Origin: Actinomadura hallensis
Lineage (GTDB): Bacteria > Actinomycetota > Actinomycetes > Streptosporangiales > Streptosporangiaceae
Length of the DNA stretch: 64,000 nucleotides
Assembly: GCF_006716765.1 (NCBI RefSeq)
Contig: NZ_VFPO01000001.1
Location: forward strand, 2,852,001 to 2,916,000
Direction of reading: 5' to 3'
Shown piece after piece: positions 1-7,450 of this stretch. A program made the translations under genes and the position numbers. Position 1 is the first letter of the stretch. Each line of letters begins with the position of its first letter. Under the pieces are notes generated by a model. It had not been told where the DNA came from, did not search any database, and was given only the letters and a program-made list of their open reading frames with translations.

Positions 1-1
1 C

Positions 2-784
2 CGGGTCGGCCGGGTGTTCCTCGCGGGCGACGCCGCGCACGTCCACTCCCCGGTGGGCGGGCAGGGCATGAACACCGGGATGCAGGACGCCGCGAACCTC
101 GGCTGGAAGCTGGCGGCGGAGCTGCGGGGCTGGGCCCCGTCCTGGCTGCTCGACAGCTACCACGAGGAGCGGCACCCCGTCGGCAGGCTCGTCGTGCGCG
201 GCAGCGGCGCCGCGCTGCGGCTCGTCCTCGCCGAGCCGCCGTGGCCGCGCCGGGCGCGGTCCGCCGCGGCGTGGCTGGCGACGCGGGTCCGGCCGGTCGC
301 GCGGAGGCTGGCGGGCGCCGTCTCCGGCATCGACATCGCCTACCCCGCGCCGCGCGGCTCCCACCGCCTCACGGGGCGGCGTGCGCCGGACGTCCCGCTG
401 GCGGGCGCCGGCCCCGGGCGGCTGTACGGGCTGCTGGGCGGCGGGCGGTTCGTGCTCGTGGTCGCGGCGAACGACCCCGCGGTGGCGTACCTGGCGTCGA
501 AGAGGTGGGCGGGACGCGTCCACTACGCCCCGGCGGGACGCGCGACCCGCACGACCGCGCTGGTGCGGCCGGACGGGTACATCGCGTGGGCGACCGACGA
601 GACCGCCCCCGACCGGCGCGCCGCGGCGATCCGCGACGCGCTCAACCACTGGTGCGGGCGGCCCGTCGACCGCCCGCACCACGAGCCCCGCCCCCTCCAC
701 GGCCCGGCGCCGTCGGCGACCCCCGGGCCCGCCGGCGGCTCACCTGGGGAGGACAGGCCACGAGGAACGGAGAACCTGACATGA
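2..784 (+). CDS. FAD-dependent aromatic monooxygenase (C-terminal part)
   Basis: The gene enters from the left edge, so the N-terminal Rossmann fold is missing. The visible part opens with the second FAD-binding motif of class A flavoprotein monooxygenases (GDAAH, then PVGGQGMNTGMQDAANLGWKLA-like, near the visible N-terminus), which contacts the flavin ribityl and phosphate. The last 100 or so residues look like the thioredoxin-like C-terminal domain of phenol/resorcinol hydroxylase relatives. These enzymes hydroxylate aromatic substrates with NAD(P)H and O2; the substrate cannot be read here. The stop overlaps the next gene's ATG (ATGA), so the two are translationally coupled. Confidence 0.85.
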   Translation, partial: RVGRVFLAGDAAHVHSPVGGQGMNTGMQDAANLGWKLAAELRGWAPSWLLDSYHEERHPVGRLVVRGSGAALRLVLAEPPWPRRARSAAAWLATRVRPVARRLAGAVSGIDIAYPAPRGSHRLTGRRAPDVPLAGAGPGRLYGLLGGGRFVLVVAANDPAVAYLASKRWAGRVHYAPAGRATRTTALVRPDGYIAWATDETAPDRRAAAIRDALNHWCGRPVDRPHHEPRPLHGPAPSATPGPAGGSPGEDRPRGTENLT

Positions 785-2751
785 CGGACCGGACGGGGGA
801 GGCGGGAGGCCGCGGCGTCGCCCGCAAACTGATCGAGTCGCACCTGGTGGGCGGTGAGGCGGTGCCCGGCCGCGAGATCGGCGTCCGCGTCGACCAGACC
901 CTCACCCAGGACGCGACCGGCACGCTGGTCATGCTGGAACTGGAGGCCCTCGACCTGGACCGGGTCCGCACCGACGTGTCCGTCCAGTACGTCGACCACA
1001 ACCTGCTCCAGACCGACGAGCGGAACATGGCCGACCACATCTTCCTGCGGTCGGCGTGCCGCCGGTACGGGCTCTGGTACTCCAAGGCGGGCAACGGCGT
1101 CTCGCACCCGACGCACATGCAGCGCTTCGGCGTGCCCGGCGCCACGATGGTCGGCGCGGACTCCCACACCTGCGCGGCCGGGTCGCTCGGCATGCTCGCG
1201 ATCGGCGTCGGCGGGCTGGAGGTCGCGATGGCGATGGCGGGCGAGCCGCTGCACGTCACGATGCCGGAGATCTGGGGCGTGCGGCTGACGGGGGAGCTGC
1301 CGCCGTGGCTGAGCGCCAAGGACGTGATCCTGGAGATGCTGCGGCGGCACGGGGTGCGCGGCGGCGTCAACCGGATCATCGAGTACCACGGGCCGGGTGT
1401 CGCGTCGCTGACCGCGATGGACCGGCACGTCATCGCCAACATGGGCGCGGAGCTGGGCGCGACGACGACGGTGTTCCCCTCCGACGAGCGGGTCCTTGAG
1501 TTCCTGCGGGCCGAGGGCCGCGAGGACGACTTCACCGAGATCGTCGCCGACCCCGGCACCGCCTACGACCTCGCCGACGAGATCGACCTGTCGGTGCTGG
1601 AGCCGCTGATCGCCCGGCCGGGCTCGCCCGGCGACGTGGTCCCGGTGCGGGAGGTCGCCGGCGAGGAGGTCCATCAGGTGGTCGTCGGCTCGTCGGCGAA
1701 CCCGGGGCTGCGCGACTTCGCGTCGGTCGCGGCGATCGTCAGGGGCCGCCAGGTGCCGCCGCAGGTGTCGCTGGACGTCAACCCGACGTCCCGGCAGATC
1801 CTCGTCGACCTCACCCGGATGGGCGCGACCACCGACCTCGTCCAGGCGGGCGCCCGCGTCCACCAGGCCGGCTGCCTCGGCTGCATCGGGATGGGGCAGG
1901 CCCCCGCGATCGGCCGCAACAGCCTGCGAACGTTCCCGCGCAACTTCCCCGGCCGGTCCGGCACCAAGGACGACCGGGTGTGGCTGTGCTCGCCGGAGAC
2001 GGCCGCGGCGGCCGCGCTCACCGGCCGGATCACCGACCCCCGCGACCTGGACATGGACCCGCCCGCCGTGCGGCTGCCGCGCAGATCCAGCGTGAACGCC
2101 GACATGCTCGAAGCGCCGCCGCCGGCGAACGGGGGACCCCGCCCCGAGCTGGAGAAGGCGCCGAGCATCGGCGTCCTGCCCGAGCTGGACCCGCTGCCGG
2201 ACGAACTGGAGATCCCCGTCGTCATCAAGGTCGGCGACGACGTGTCCACCGACGAGATCCTCCAGGCGGGTGCGCGGGCCCTGCCGTTCCGCAGCGACAT
2301 CGCCAGGCTGGCCGACTTCGCGTTCACCCGGCTCGACGAGGGGTACCCGGAGCGGGCGCGGGAGGCCGGGCCGCACGCCGTGGTCGGGGGACGCAACTAC
2401 GGTCAGGGCTCCTCGCGCGAGCACGCGGCGATCGCACCGCGCCACCTGGGGCTCCGCCTCGTCCTGGCCCGCGGGTACGCGCGGATCCACTGGCAGAACC
2501 TCGTCAACTTCGGGATCCTGCCGCTCGAGTTCGCCGACGGGGACGACTACGACCGCGTCGAGCAGGGCGACGTGCTGCGCGTCGCGGACGTCCGCGACGC
2601 GCTGCGGGACGGGAGCGACGTCGAGGTGCGCAACGTCACCAGGGGCGAGACGTACCGGGCGCGCCACCGCCTGTCGCCGCGGCAGCGCGACCTCGTCGCC
2701 GCCGGCGGCCAGATCCCGCTGCTCCGCGAGCGCGCCGCCGGAGGGCGGTGA
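781..2751 (+). CDS. Aconitase-family hydratase, Aquifex-type, lacking one cluster cysteine
   Basis: At 656 residues this matches the short single-chain aconitate hydratase family (Aquifex-type) rather than the ~900-residue AcnA. The aconitase core carries ADSHTCAAGS (residues 126-135) and GCLGCIGMG (C365, C368), and the C-terminal swivel domain carries YGQGSSREH (540-548) for substrate binding. The usual GSCTN motif that supplies the third [4Fe-4S] ligand reads GSSAN (303-307), so that cysteine is serine. The ATG at 781 is chosen over upstream in-frame codons because GGAGAAC precedes it and homologous sequence starts here. It is coupled to the upstream flavin monooxygenase. Aconitase activity is the family role; given the missing ligand, another (iso)citrate-like substrate or a structurally different cluster is possible. 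Confidence 0.8.
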   Translation: MTDRTGEAGGRGVARKLIESHLVGGEAVPGREIGVRVDQTLTQDATGTLVMLELEALDLDRVRTDVSVQYVDHNLLQTDERNMADHIFLRSACRRYGLWYSKAGNGVSHPTHMQRFGVPGATMVGADSHTCAAGSLGMLAIGVGGLEVAMAMAGEPLHVTMPEIWGVRLTGELPPWLSAKDVILEMLRRHGVRGGVNRIIEYHGPGVASLTAMDRHVIANMGAELGATTTVFPSDERVLEFLRAEGREDDFTEIVADPGTAYDLADEIDLSVLEPLIARPGSPGDVVPVREVAGEEVHQVVVGSSANPGLRDFASVAAIVRGRQVPPQVSLDVNPTSRQILVDLTRMGATTDLVQAGARVHQAGCLGCIGMGQAPAIGRNSLRTFPRNFPGRSGTKDDRVWLCSPETAAAAALTGRITDPRDLDMDPPAVRLPRRSSVNADMLEAPPPANGGPRPELEKAPSIGVLPELDPLPDELEIPVVIKVGDDVSTDEILQAGARALPFRSDIARLADFAFTRLDEGYPERAREAGPHAVVGGRNYGQGSSREHAAIAPRHLGLRLVLARGYARIHWQNLVNFGILPLEFADGDDYDRVEQGDVLRVADVRDALRDGSDVEVRNVTRGETYRARHRLSPRQRDLVAAGGQIPLLRERAAGGR

Positions 2752-2764
2752 GCCCGGCGGGCGC

Positions 2765-2786
2765 CCGGGCCGGTGGACCGGCCCGG
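2765..2786. terminator. Bidirectional hairpin terminator
   Basis: Perfect 9-bp arms CCGGGCCGG / CCGGCCCGG around a TGGA loop sit between the convergent aconitase-like and DUF2795 genes. There is no T-tract, which is common in actinomycetes. Confidence 0.6.
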
Positions 2787-2796
2787 CCGGGGAGGG

Positions 2797-3204
2797 TCAG
2801 TAGCGGCGCTCCTCGCGGCCGTAGCCGAGCTGCTCGGCCACGTCGGCGACGTTCTCGTACTCGCGCTTCGGGAGCGTGCGCAGCGCCTCGACCGTGTCGC
2901 CCGGGGCGTCGGCCTCGGCGGCGTGCCGGGTCAGCTCGTTCGGGCGGGCCGGGAACCGGACGCCGGTGAGCAGCCGGGCGAGGGCGCTGCGTCCCTCGAC
3001 GTCGTTCGCGCTCATCCCGGGCGGGGAGCCCTCCCTGGGCGCGCCCGCCGCCGCGGCCGGGTCGGCGGGGTGGTCGTCGGAGAACGGCTCGGTCTCCTTG
3101 AACTCCTCGGCATGCGTGGGGTGGCCGCCGCTGACCATCCCCTGCGTCTCGCGCTCGATCTGCTCGTCGAGCCTCGCGCCGTGTTTGTCGCTTTGCTCTG
3201 CCAT
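2797..3204 (-). CDS. DUF2795 domain protein
   Basis: A 135-residue hydrophilic protein. The C-terminal half (about residues 75-130: LARLLTGVRFPARPNEL, then TLPKREYENVADVAEQLG) matches DUF2795, a small actinobacterial domain of unknown function, often found as an isolated cytoplasmic protein. The N-terminal half is charged and probably disordered. The start at 3204 has GGGAGGACGA just upstream; an in-frame extension to 3267 lacks a ribosome site. It is monocistronic and convergent with the aconitase-like gene. The function is not known. Confidence 0.75.
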   Translation of the reverse strand: MAEQSDKHGARLDEQIERETQGMVSGGHPTHAEEFKETEPFSDDHPADPAAAAGAPREGSPPGMSANDVEGRSALARLLTGVRFPARPNELTRHAAEADAPGDTVEALRTLPKREYENVADVAEQLGYGREERRY

Positions 3205-3344
3205 TATCGGTTCGTCCTCCCTGCGCACCTTCGGTCGGTTCGTTCCCGGGCGGGCGTGCCCAAACACGGCGGCGATCTCCGCGGTGCGGCGGCGGCCGGG
3301 GCGCGGAACGGTCCGGGCGAGGGGTACGGGCGGGAGGCGGTACG

Positions 3345-3713
3345 GTGAGGCGCATGCTGCCGCGGGAGGGCGTCAACGCCGTGCGGGTCGTGGTCGGCCT
3401 GCTCGTCCGGGGCGACTACGAGGAGCTGGAGACGCTGACCGAGGGGCGCCGGTTCAGCGCGGCGGACATGGCGGACGCGATCGCGGGCCGCGGCCTCGAC
3501 CTGATCGATCCGCCGGAGGACGCCTACGACGCCGTCGACGCGGTGGAGGTGACCGGCACCGCGCCGGCCGCGGGCGGCCGGCGCGCGTTCGGTGTGACGT
3601 TCCCGCTGTGGACGGCGCAGGAGGGCCGTTCGGCCCTCGCCCTGCGCCTCACGCTGTCCGAGGTCATGGACGGCGTGTGGACGGTGGAGCTGGACGCGAT
3701 CGGCGCCGCCTGA
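3345..3713 (+). CDS. Small DUF7668-like protein
   Basis: 122 residues. An N-terminal helix (AVRVVVGLLVRGDYEELETL) is followed by an acidic linker with DPPEDAYDAVDAVEV and a beta-rich C-terminus ending VWTVELDAIG. This pattern resembles DUF7668 proteins, which look like cystatin/SnoaL-type small domains; the match is from memory and tentative. The GTG at 3345 is chosen because GGAGG (3333-3337) lies 7 nt upstream; an ATG at 3354 is the alternative. It is convergent with the P450 gene. No function is assigned. Confidence 0.65.
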   Translation: MRRMLPREGVNAVRVVVGLLVRGDYEELETLTEGRRFSAADMADAIAGRGLDLIDPPEDAYDAVDAVEVTGTAPAAGGRRAFGVTFPLWTAQEGRSALALRLTLSEVMDGVWTVELDAIGAA

Positions 3714-3728
3714 CTCCGGGCCGCGGCC

Positions 3729-3759
3729 GCCCGGCCCCGTCCGGCTGGGCGGGCCGGGC
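3729..3759. terminator. Hairpin between convergent genes
   Basis: Perfect 9-bp arms GCCCGGCCC (3729-3737) and GGGCCGGGC (3751-3759) between the small DUF gene and the P450 gene. Confidence 0.5.
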
Positions 3760-3780
3760 CGCGGGCAGGGGCCGCCCGGC

Positions 3781-5208
3781 TCAGGACTGCGCCAGCCGGA
3801 TCATCCGCAGGATGCGCCGCACCAGCGACCCCGGCTCGGGCGCCGCCGAGTCCGTCTCCGGCGTCGTCTCCGCGCCGGACCGGGACGCCGCCCCCGTGCC
3901 GCCGGACCGCTGCGGCGGGTCCTCGGCCAGCTCGTAGTTGACCGGGAGCGCCCGCAGGCCCCGCATCATGGGCGACGACCGCCACGGAAGCTGGTCGGCG
4001 GGCAGTGCGAGCCGGAGCCCGGAGAACCGGTCGAACAGCCGCTCCACCGCGATCGTGGTGATGGTCGTGGCGAGCTCGCGGCCGAGGCACGCGTGCGGTC
4101 CGGCGCCCCATGCCAGGTGCGCGCGGGAGCTGTAGATGGAGTCGGGGGCCATGCTGCCGGTGAAGGCGGGGTCCAGGTGCGCGGCGGCGGGCGACAGCAT
4201 CACCGGGTCCCCGGCGGCGATCAGGAACCGGCCGACGCGCACGTCCGTCTTCGGCCACCGGAACGTCAGGTTGGCCATCGGGGGGCTGGTGATCGCGGCG
4301 CGGTTGACCGCCTCGGACAGCATCCCGGCGGACACGCTGTCGCGCACCCCGGCCTCCCCGGCGATCACCTCGGCGATCGTGTTGCACACCAGCGTCCCGG
4401 TGTAGTCGCCGATCAGCCCGATCGACATGACCATCTCGCGGGTCAGCTCCTCGACCGTCAGGTCGGGCACCGCGGCGAGCATGTAGGAGGGGAGGTCCTC
4501 GCCGGGGGAGGTCGTCTTGGCGGCGCAGACGGCGGCGACCTCGGCGGTCACCCGCTGGGCCGCCTCGGCCGCGTCGGGCCCGGCGTCCAGCATCCGCCAG
4601 ATGTCCATGATCATCTCATCGCCGCGGCCGGGTTCGGCGCCCAGCAGGCGGCCCAGGATCATCAGCGGCAGCGGCCGGGCGTACTGGGCCGACAGGTCGG
4701 CCCACCCGGTGCGGCCGCCGCCCTCCGACAGCGCGGTGATCAGTTCGTCGGCGTAGCGCCGGACGGACCGCTCCAGCTCCTTGGCCTGCGGGCGGCTGCG
4801 GTCCTGGAAGGGGCGCAGGCCCTCGCTCCAGGCGCCGCGGAGCCGGGTCAGCTCGGCGCCGTCGCGGAACACCGAGCTCTCGACCTCGAAGGCCGGGAGC
4901 AGCGGCCAGTCGGCCGGGACGCGTCCCTCCCGGCGCGCCCGCCAGGAGTCGAGCCGCTTGCTCCAGACGCCCCGCGCGTCGCGCAGGATGTCGAGCGTCT
5001 GCGAGTAGCCGATCACGAGCCACGCCGGCACCCCGAGGACGTCCACGGGCGCGACGGGACCGTACTCGGCGCGGAGCCGCTCGTAGAAGAGCGCCGGACG
5101 GGACTCGTAGTCCCGGTTCACCAGCGGCTGGACGGCGAGCGACTCCAGGGGCGGATGCGCGGGGACGGACTCTGCGTGCGGGGTCTGAGGCTCCACGGAA
5201 CCGACCAT
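3781..5208 (-). CDS. Cytochrome P450 with non-canonical K-helix and I-helix motifs
   Basis: A 475-residue cytosolic P450. The heme-thiolate loop WGAGPHACLGRELA is intact (Cys374), and NLTFRW followed by LSPAAAHLDPAF fits bacterial P450s. Two other signatures are degenerate. The K-helix ExxR reads AVNR (residues 300-303, after E299), so the Glu is Ala. The I-helix oxygen-activation motif AGx(D/E)T reads IGDYT (266-270), with Tyr in place of the acid. Loss of ExxR is known in Streptomyces CYP157 enzymes. The protein also has an extended, low-complexity C-terminus of about 50 residues. The ATG at 5208 has no clear ribosome site. No ferredoxin gene is adjacent. The substrate is unknown. Confidence 0.9.
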   Translation of the reverse strand: MVGSVEPQTPHAESVPAHPPLESLAVQPLVNRDYESRPALFYERLRAEYGPVAPVDVLGVPAWLVIGYSQTLDILRDARGVWSKRLDSWRARREGRVPADWPLLPAFEVESSVFRDGAELTRLRGAWSEGLRPFQDRSRPQAKELERSVRRYADELITALSEGGGRTGWADLSAQYARPLPLMILGRLLGAEPGRGDEMIMDIWRMLDAGPDAAEAAQRVTAEVAAVCAAKTTSPGEDLPSYMLAAVPDLTVEELTREMVMSIGLIGDYTGTLVCNTIAEVIAGEAGVRDSVSAGMLSEAVNRAAITSPPMANLTFRWPKTDVRVGRFLIAAGDPVMLSPAAAHLDPAFTGSMAPDSIYSSRAHLAWGAGPHACLGRELATTITTIAVERLFDRFSGLRLALPADQLPWRSSPMMRGLRALPVNYELAEDPPQRSGGTGAASRSGAETTPETDSAAPEPGSLVRRILRMIRLAQS

Positions 5209-5325
5209 AGGAGAGATCGTCCGGCGCTGACCGGCCGATGATGAAATATCCCTGGCCGTTCCCTGCCGGTAGGGCGGGAAGACCGGCTCGCCGGCCCTGG
5301 CCCGCGGTGTCGGAGCTGAGCGGCC

Positions 5326-5964
5326 TCAGTCCTTGTACAGGTGTCTGGAGTAGGTCTCGTCGCTGTAGTACCGCTCCAGCTCCTCAAGGCTCGCGTCCGC
5401 GTACCTGAGGTCGGTGACGATCCGGGCGTGCGACGGCAGCGCGTCCGGGTTCCAGGTCTCGGGCTTCCACAGCTTCGAGCGCATGAGCGCCTTCGCGCAG
5501 TGGAAGAAGATCTGCTCGATCTCCAGGACCAGCGCGATCGCGGGGCGGTGCCCGTTGACGACCATCGCGTCGAAGAAGGGCGCGTCCCGCACCAGACGGG
5601 CGCGGCCGTTGACGCGCAGCGTCTCGCCGCGCCCGGGGACGAAGAAGATCAGGCCCGCGTGCGGGTTGCTGAGGATGTTCTGGAACCCGTCGGCGCGGCG
5701 GTTGCCGGGACGGTCCGGGATCGCGATCGTCGCGTCGTCGATGACGTGGACGAACCCGGGCGGGTCGCCCTTGGGGGAGACGTCGCAGTTGCCGTCGGCG
5801 TCGCTCGTGGCGATGAGGCAGAACGGGGACCGGGCGAGCCATTCGCGGTCCCGGGCGTGCAGCGTGACGCGCTCCTTGGCGACCGCCTTGGGCGTGGGGG
5901 CGCCGATCACCTCGCGGAGCTCCTCCGCGCTGGTGATCGTGGTGTACTCGTCGGCGAGCGTCAT
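5326..5964 (-). CDS. Pyridoxamine 5'-phosphate oxidase family, FMN-binding (MSMEG_1061-like)
   Basis: A 212-residue split-barrel flavoprotein. The run ARSPFCLIATSDADG, then VSPKGDPPGF, then IPDRPGNRRADGFQNI is typical of the PPOX subfamily named after MSMEG_1061. These proteins bind FMN or F420-like cofactors and reduce or oxidise small molecules; the substrate is unknown. The ATG at 5964 follows GGAAGGAGCGGC, an excellent ribosome site, so longer in-frame starts are rejected. It reads in the same direction as the P450, whose start lies 117 bp downstream, but the gap and lack of overlap do not prove an operon. Confidence 0.85.
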   Translation of the reverse strand: MTLADEYTTITSAEELREVIGAPTPKAVAKERVTLHARDREWLARSPFCLIATSDADGNCDVSPKGDPPGFVHVIDDATIAIPDRPGNRRADGFQNILSNPHAGLIFFVPGRGETLRVNGRARLVRDAPFFDAMVVNGHRPAIALVLEIEQIFFHCAKALMRSKLWKPETWNPDALPSHARIVTDLRYADASLEELERYYSDETYSRHLYKD

Positions 5965-5999
5965 GCCGCTCCTTCCGGGAGACGACCGGAAGGAGCAGC

Positions 6000-6241
6000 T
6001 TAACCAGTGGCTTCCCCGGCGGTGACGGCCGGACCTCGATGGCACGTTCCGTCGCGCAGGAAGCAGCTCGTGCCGGGCAGCCCATCGGGCGTTCGCCGCC
6101 GGGCGGCAGCGGCCGGTAGTTGTACTCCTCCGGCGCCACCGACCCGTCGATGGTGACGTGGTAGTCGTAGATGAAGTCGCTGCCGTGGGACGAGTACCAG
6201 GGGAAGACCCACCCCATCTCCGCCCGGAACGGCCCGATCAT
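6000..6241 (-). pseudogene. DUF899 (thioredoxin-like) gene remnant, truncated and frameshifted
   Basis: Reading leftwards from 6241, one frame gives MGWVFPWYSSHGSDF, IYDYHVTIDG and EEYNYRP, a clear match to the middle of DUF899 proteins. After about 6095 the similarity continues in a different frame as GLPGTSCFLRDGTCH, the expected next DUF899 segment, and then ends at a stop near 6000. The N-terminal thioredoxin-like half and the C-terminal tail are absent. So this 344-bp gap between the PPOX and MBL genes holds a decayed gene with at least one frameshift. Confidence 0.7.
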
Positions 6242-6263
6242 GGACTCCGGGGCAGACCGGCGG

Positions 6264-6296
6264 GGCCGCGGGAACTCATCGTTCCCGCGGCCTTTT
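6264..6296. terminator. Intrinsic terminator hairpin
   Basis: Perfect 12-bp arms GGCCGCGGGAAC (6264-6275) and GTTCCCGCGGCC (6281-6292) with a 5-nt loop, followed on the plus strand by TTTT. It lies just past the stop of the minus-strand MBL gene and can serve that gene. The T-run, however, faces the plus strand, where no intact gene now lies upstream. Confidence 0.7.
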
Positions 6297-6308
6297 CTCG
6301 CGGGACCG

Positions 6309-7382
6309 TCAGGCCCGCACGGCGTAGCTGCGGACGCCCGCCTCCTCGTGGCCGTCCAGGACGCCCTGGTCGACCAGGACGTCGAGGTGCGCCTCGGTCT
6401 CCAGGACGGCGAGCATCCGGCTGAAGGCGTCCAGGTCGCCGAGCGAGCGGTTGCGGCGCGTCCACGGCAGGGCGGCCGCGACCTCGAACGCCGTCGTGCG
6501 GCCCGCCCGGACCTGCGCGGCGGCGGCCTCCAGCCGCTCCCTGTGGTGCTCCAGCAGCTCGTCCACCCGGGTGTGCACGCTCGGCGTCACCGGTCCGTGC
6601 GCGGGCAGCAGCAGCGTGTCGGGCATGTCGCGGACGAGCCGCAGCGACTCCAGGTAGCTGCGCAGCGGCCTGGGCTCCGGCTCGGTCTCCAGCCCGATCG
6701 ACGGGGTGATGTGCGGCAGGATGTGGTCGCCCGCGAACAGCAGCCCGGCGCCGGCGTCCCGCAGGACGATGTGGCCGCGGGTGTGCCCCGGCGTGGCGAA
6801 CGCGTCCAGGCCCCGCTCGGCCAGGCCGATGCGCTCGCCGTCGTCGATCCAGGAGTCCGGCAGCGTGTGCGGGACGTCGCGCTCGGACTGGTCGATCGGC
6901 ATGTTCGCGATCTCGTCGGCGAGTTCGGGCGCGCCGCAGCGGCGCAGCATCTCCACCTGCCGGGGGTGCAGGCCGCGGCCGACGTCGAACGCCTCGATCG
7001 ACGGGCGCTCGCCGCGCCCGATCCGCACCCGCGTCCCGAACGCCTCGCGGAGCGCGAGGGCCTGCGAGTAGTGGTCCCAGTGCGCGTGCGTGACGAGGAA
7101 CACCGAGACGTCGTCGAGCCCGTACCCGAGGGTCTTCAGGGCGCGCTCCATGCTGGTGCGGGTGTCCGGCATGGCCCAGCCCGAGTCCACGACGACGAGG
7201 CCGGAGGGGTCCTCGATGACGTACATGTTGACGGCGTGGAGGGAGGCGATCGGCAGCGGCAGCGGGATCCTGTGCACGCCGGGCGCCACCCGGTGAGCGC
7301 CCGGTTCGGTCCAGTCTGTCGGCTGCTCCACGGCCGGTGCCGTCACCGCGCGCCCCCCGTCTCGTCCGGTGCTCGTACGCAC
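6309..7382 (-). CDS. MBL-fold metallo-hydrolase
   Basis: 357 residues with the metallo-beta-lactamase fold. It shows THAHWDHYSQ (the HxHxDH dinuclear metal site), TPGHTRGH for the third His and AGDHILPHI for the bridging Asp. The C-terminal part, after VDELLEHHRERL, is a winged-helix-like tail common in RNase Z/LACTB2-type hydrolases. These enzymes hydrolyse thioesters, lactones or other small esters; no specific substrate can be named. The GTG at 7382 is taken as start; a Met or Val further in is possible. It lies downstream of the coiled-coil gene with 68 bp between, containing an inverted repeat. Confidence 0.8.
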   Translation of the reverse strand: MRTSTGRDGGRAVTAPAVEQPTDWTEPGAHRVAPGVHRIPLPLPIASLHAVNMYVIEDPSGLVVVDSGWAMPDTRTSMERALKTLGYGLDDVSVFLVTHAHWDHYSQALALREAFGTRVRIGRGERPSIEAFDVGRGLHPRQVEMLRRCGAPELADEIANMPIDQSERDVPHTLPDSWIDDGERIGLAERGLDAFATPGHTRGHIVLRDAGAGLLFAGDHILPHITPSIGLETEPEPRPLRSYLESLRLVRDMPDTLLLPAHGPVTPSVHTRVDELLEHHRERLEAAAAQVRAGRTTAFEVAAALPWTRRNRSLGDLDAFSRMLAVLETEAHLDVLVDQGVLDGHEEAGVRSYAVRA

Positions 7383-7386
7383 ATTC

Positions 7387-7401
7387 TGGAATCTCGTTCC
7401 A
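7387..7401. promoter_or_regulatory. Inverted repeat upstream of the MBL gene
   Basis: TGGAA-TCTCG-TTCCA, a perfect 5-5-5 inverted repeat in unusually AT-rich DNA 5 bp before the MBL start. It could be an operator or part of the core promoter; no regulator gene is adjacent. Confidence 0.3.
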
Positions 7402-7450
7402 ATTGAACGTACTTCATCTCGCGGGCGAGTTCCTCCACCGGGGGCGGGCG

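Noticed and set aside
2-784. The flavin monooxygenase as the missing kynurenine 3-monooxygenase
   Set aside because: Its motifs and thioredoxin-like tail fit phenol-hydroxylase relatives, and it lies 29 kb from the kynurenine operon and is coupled to the aconitase-like gene.
523-2667. A long open frame on the minus strand across the aconitase-like gene
   Set aside because: It is an antisense shadow typical of high-GC codon bias; its residues are Arg/Ala/Gly/Pro-rich with no domain, while the plus-strand frame has clear aconitase motifs.
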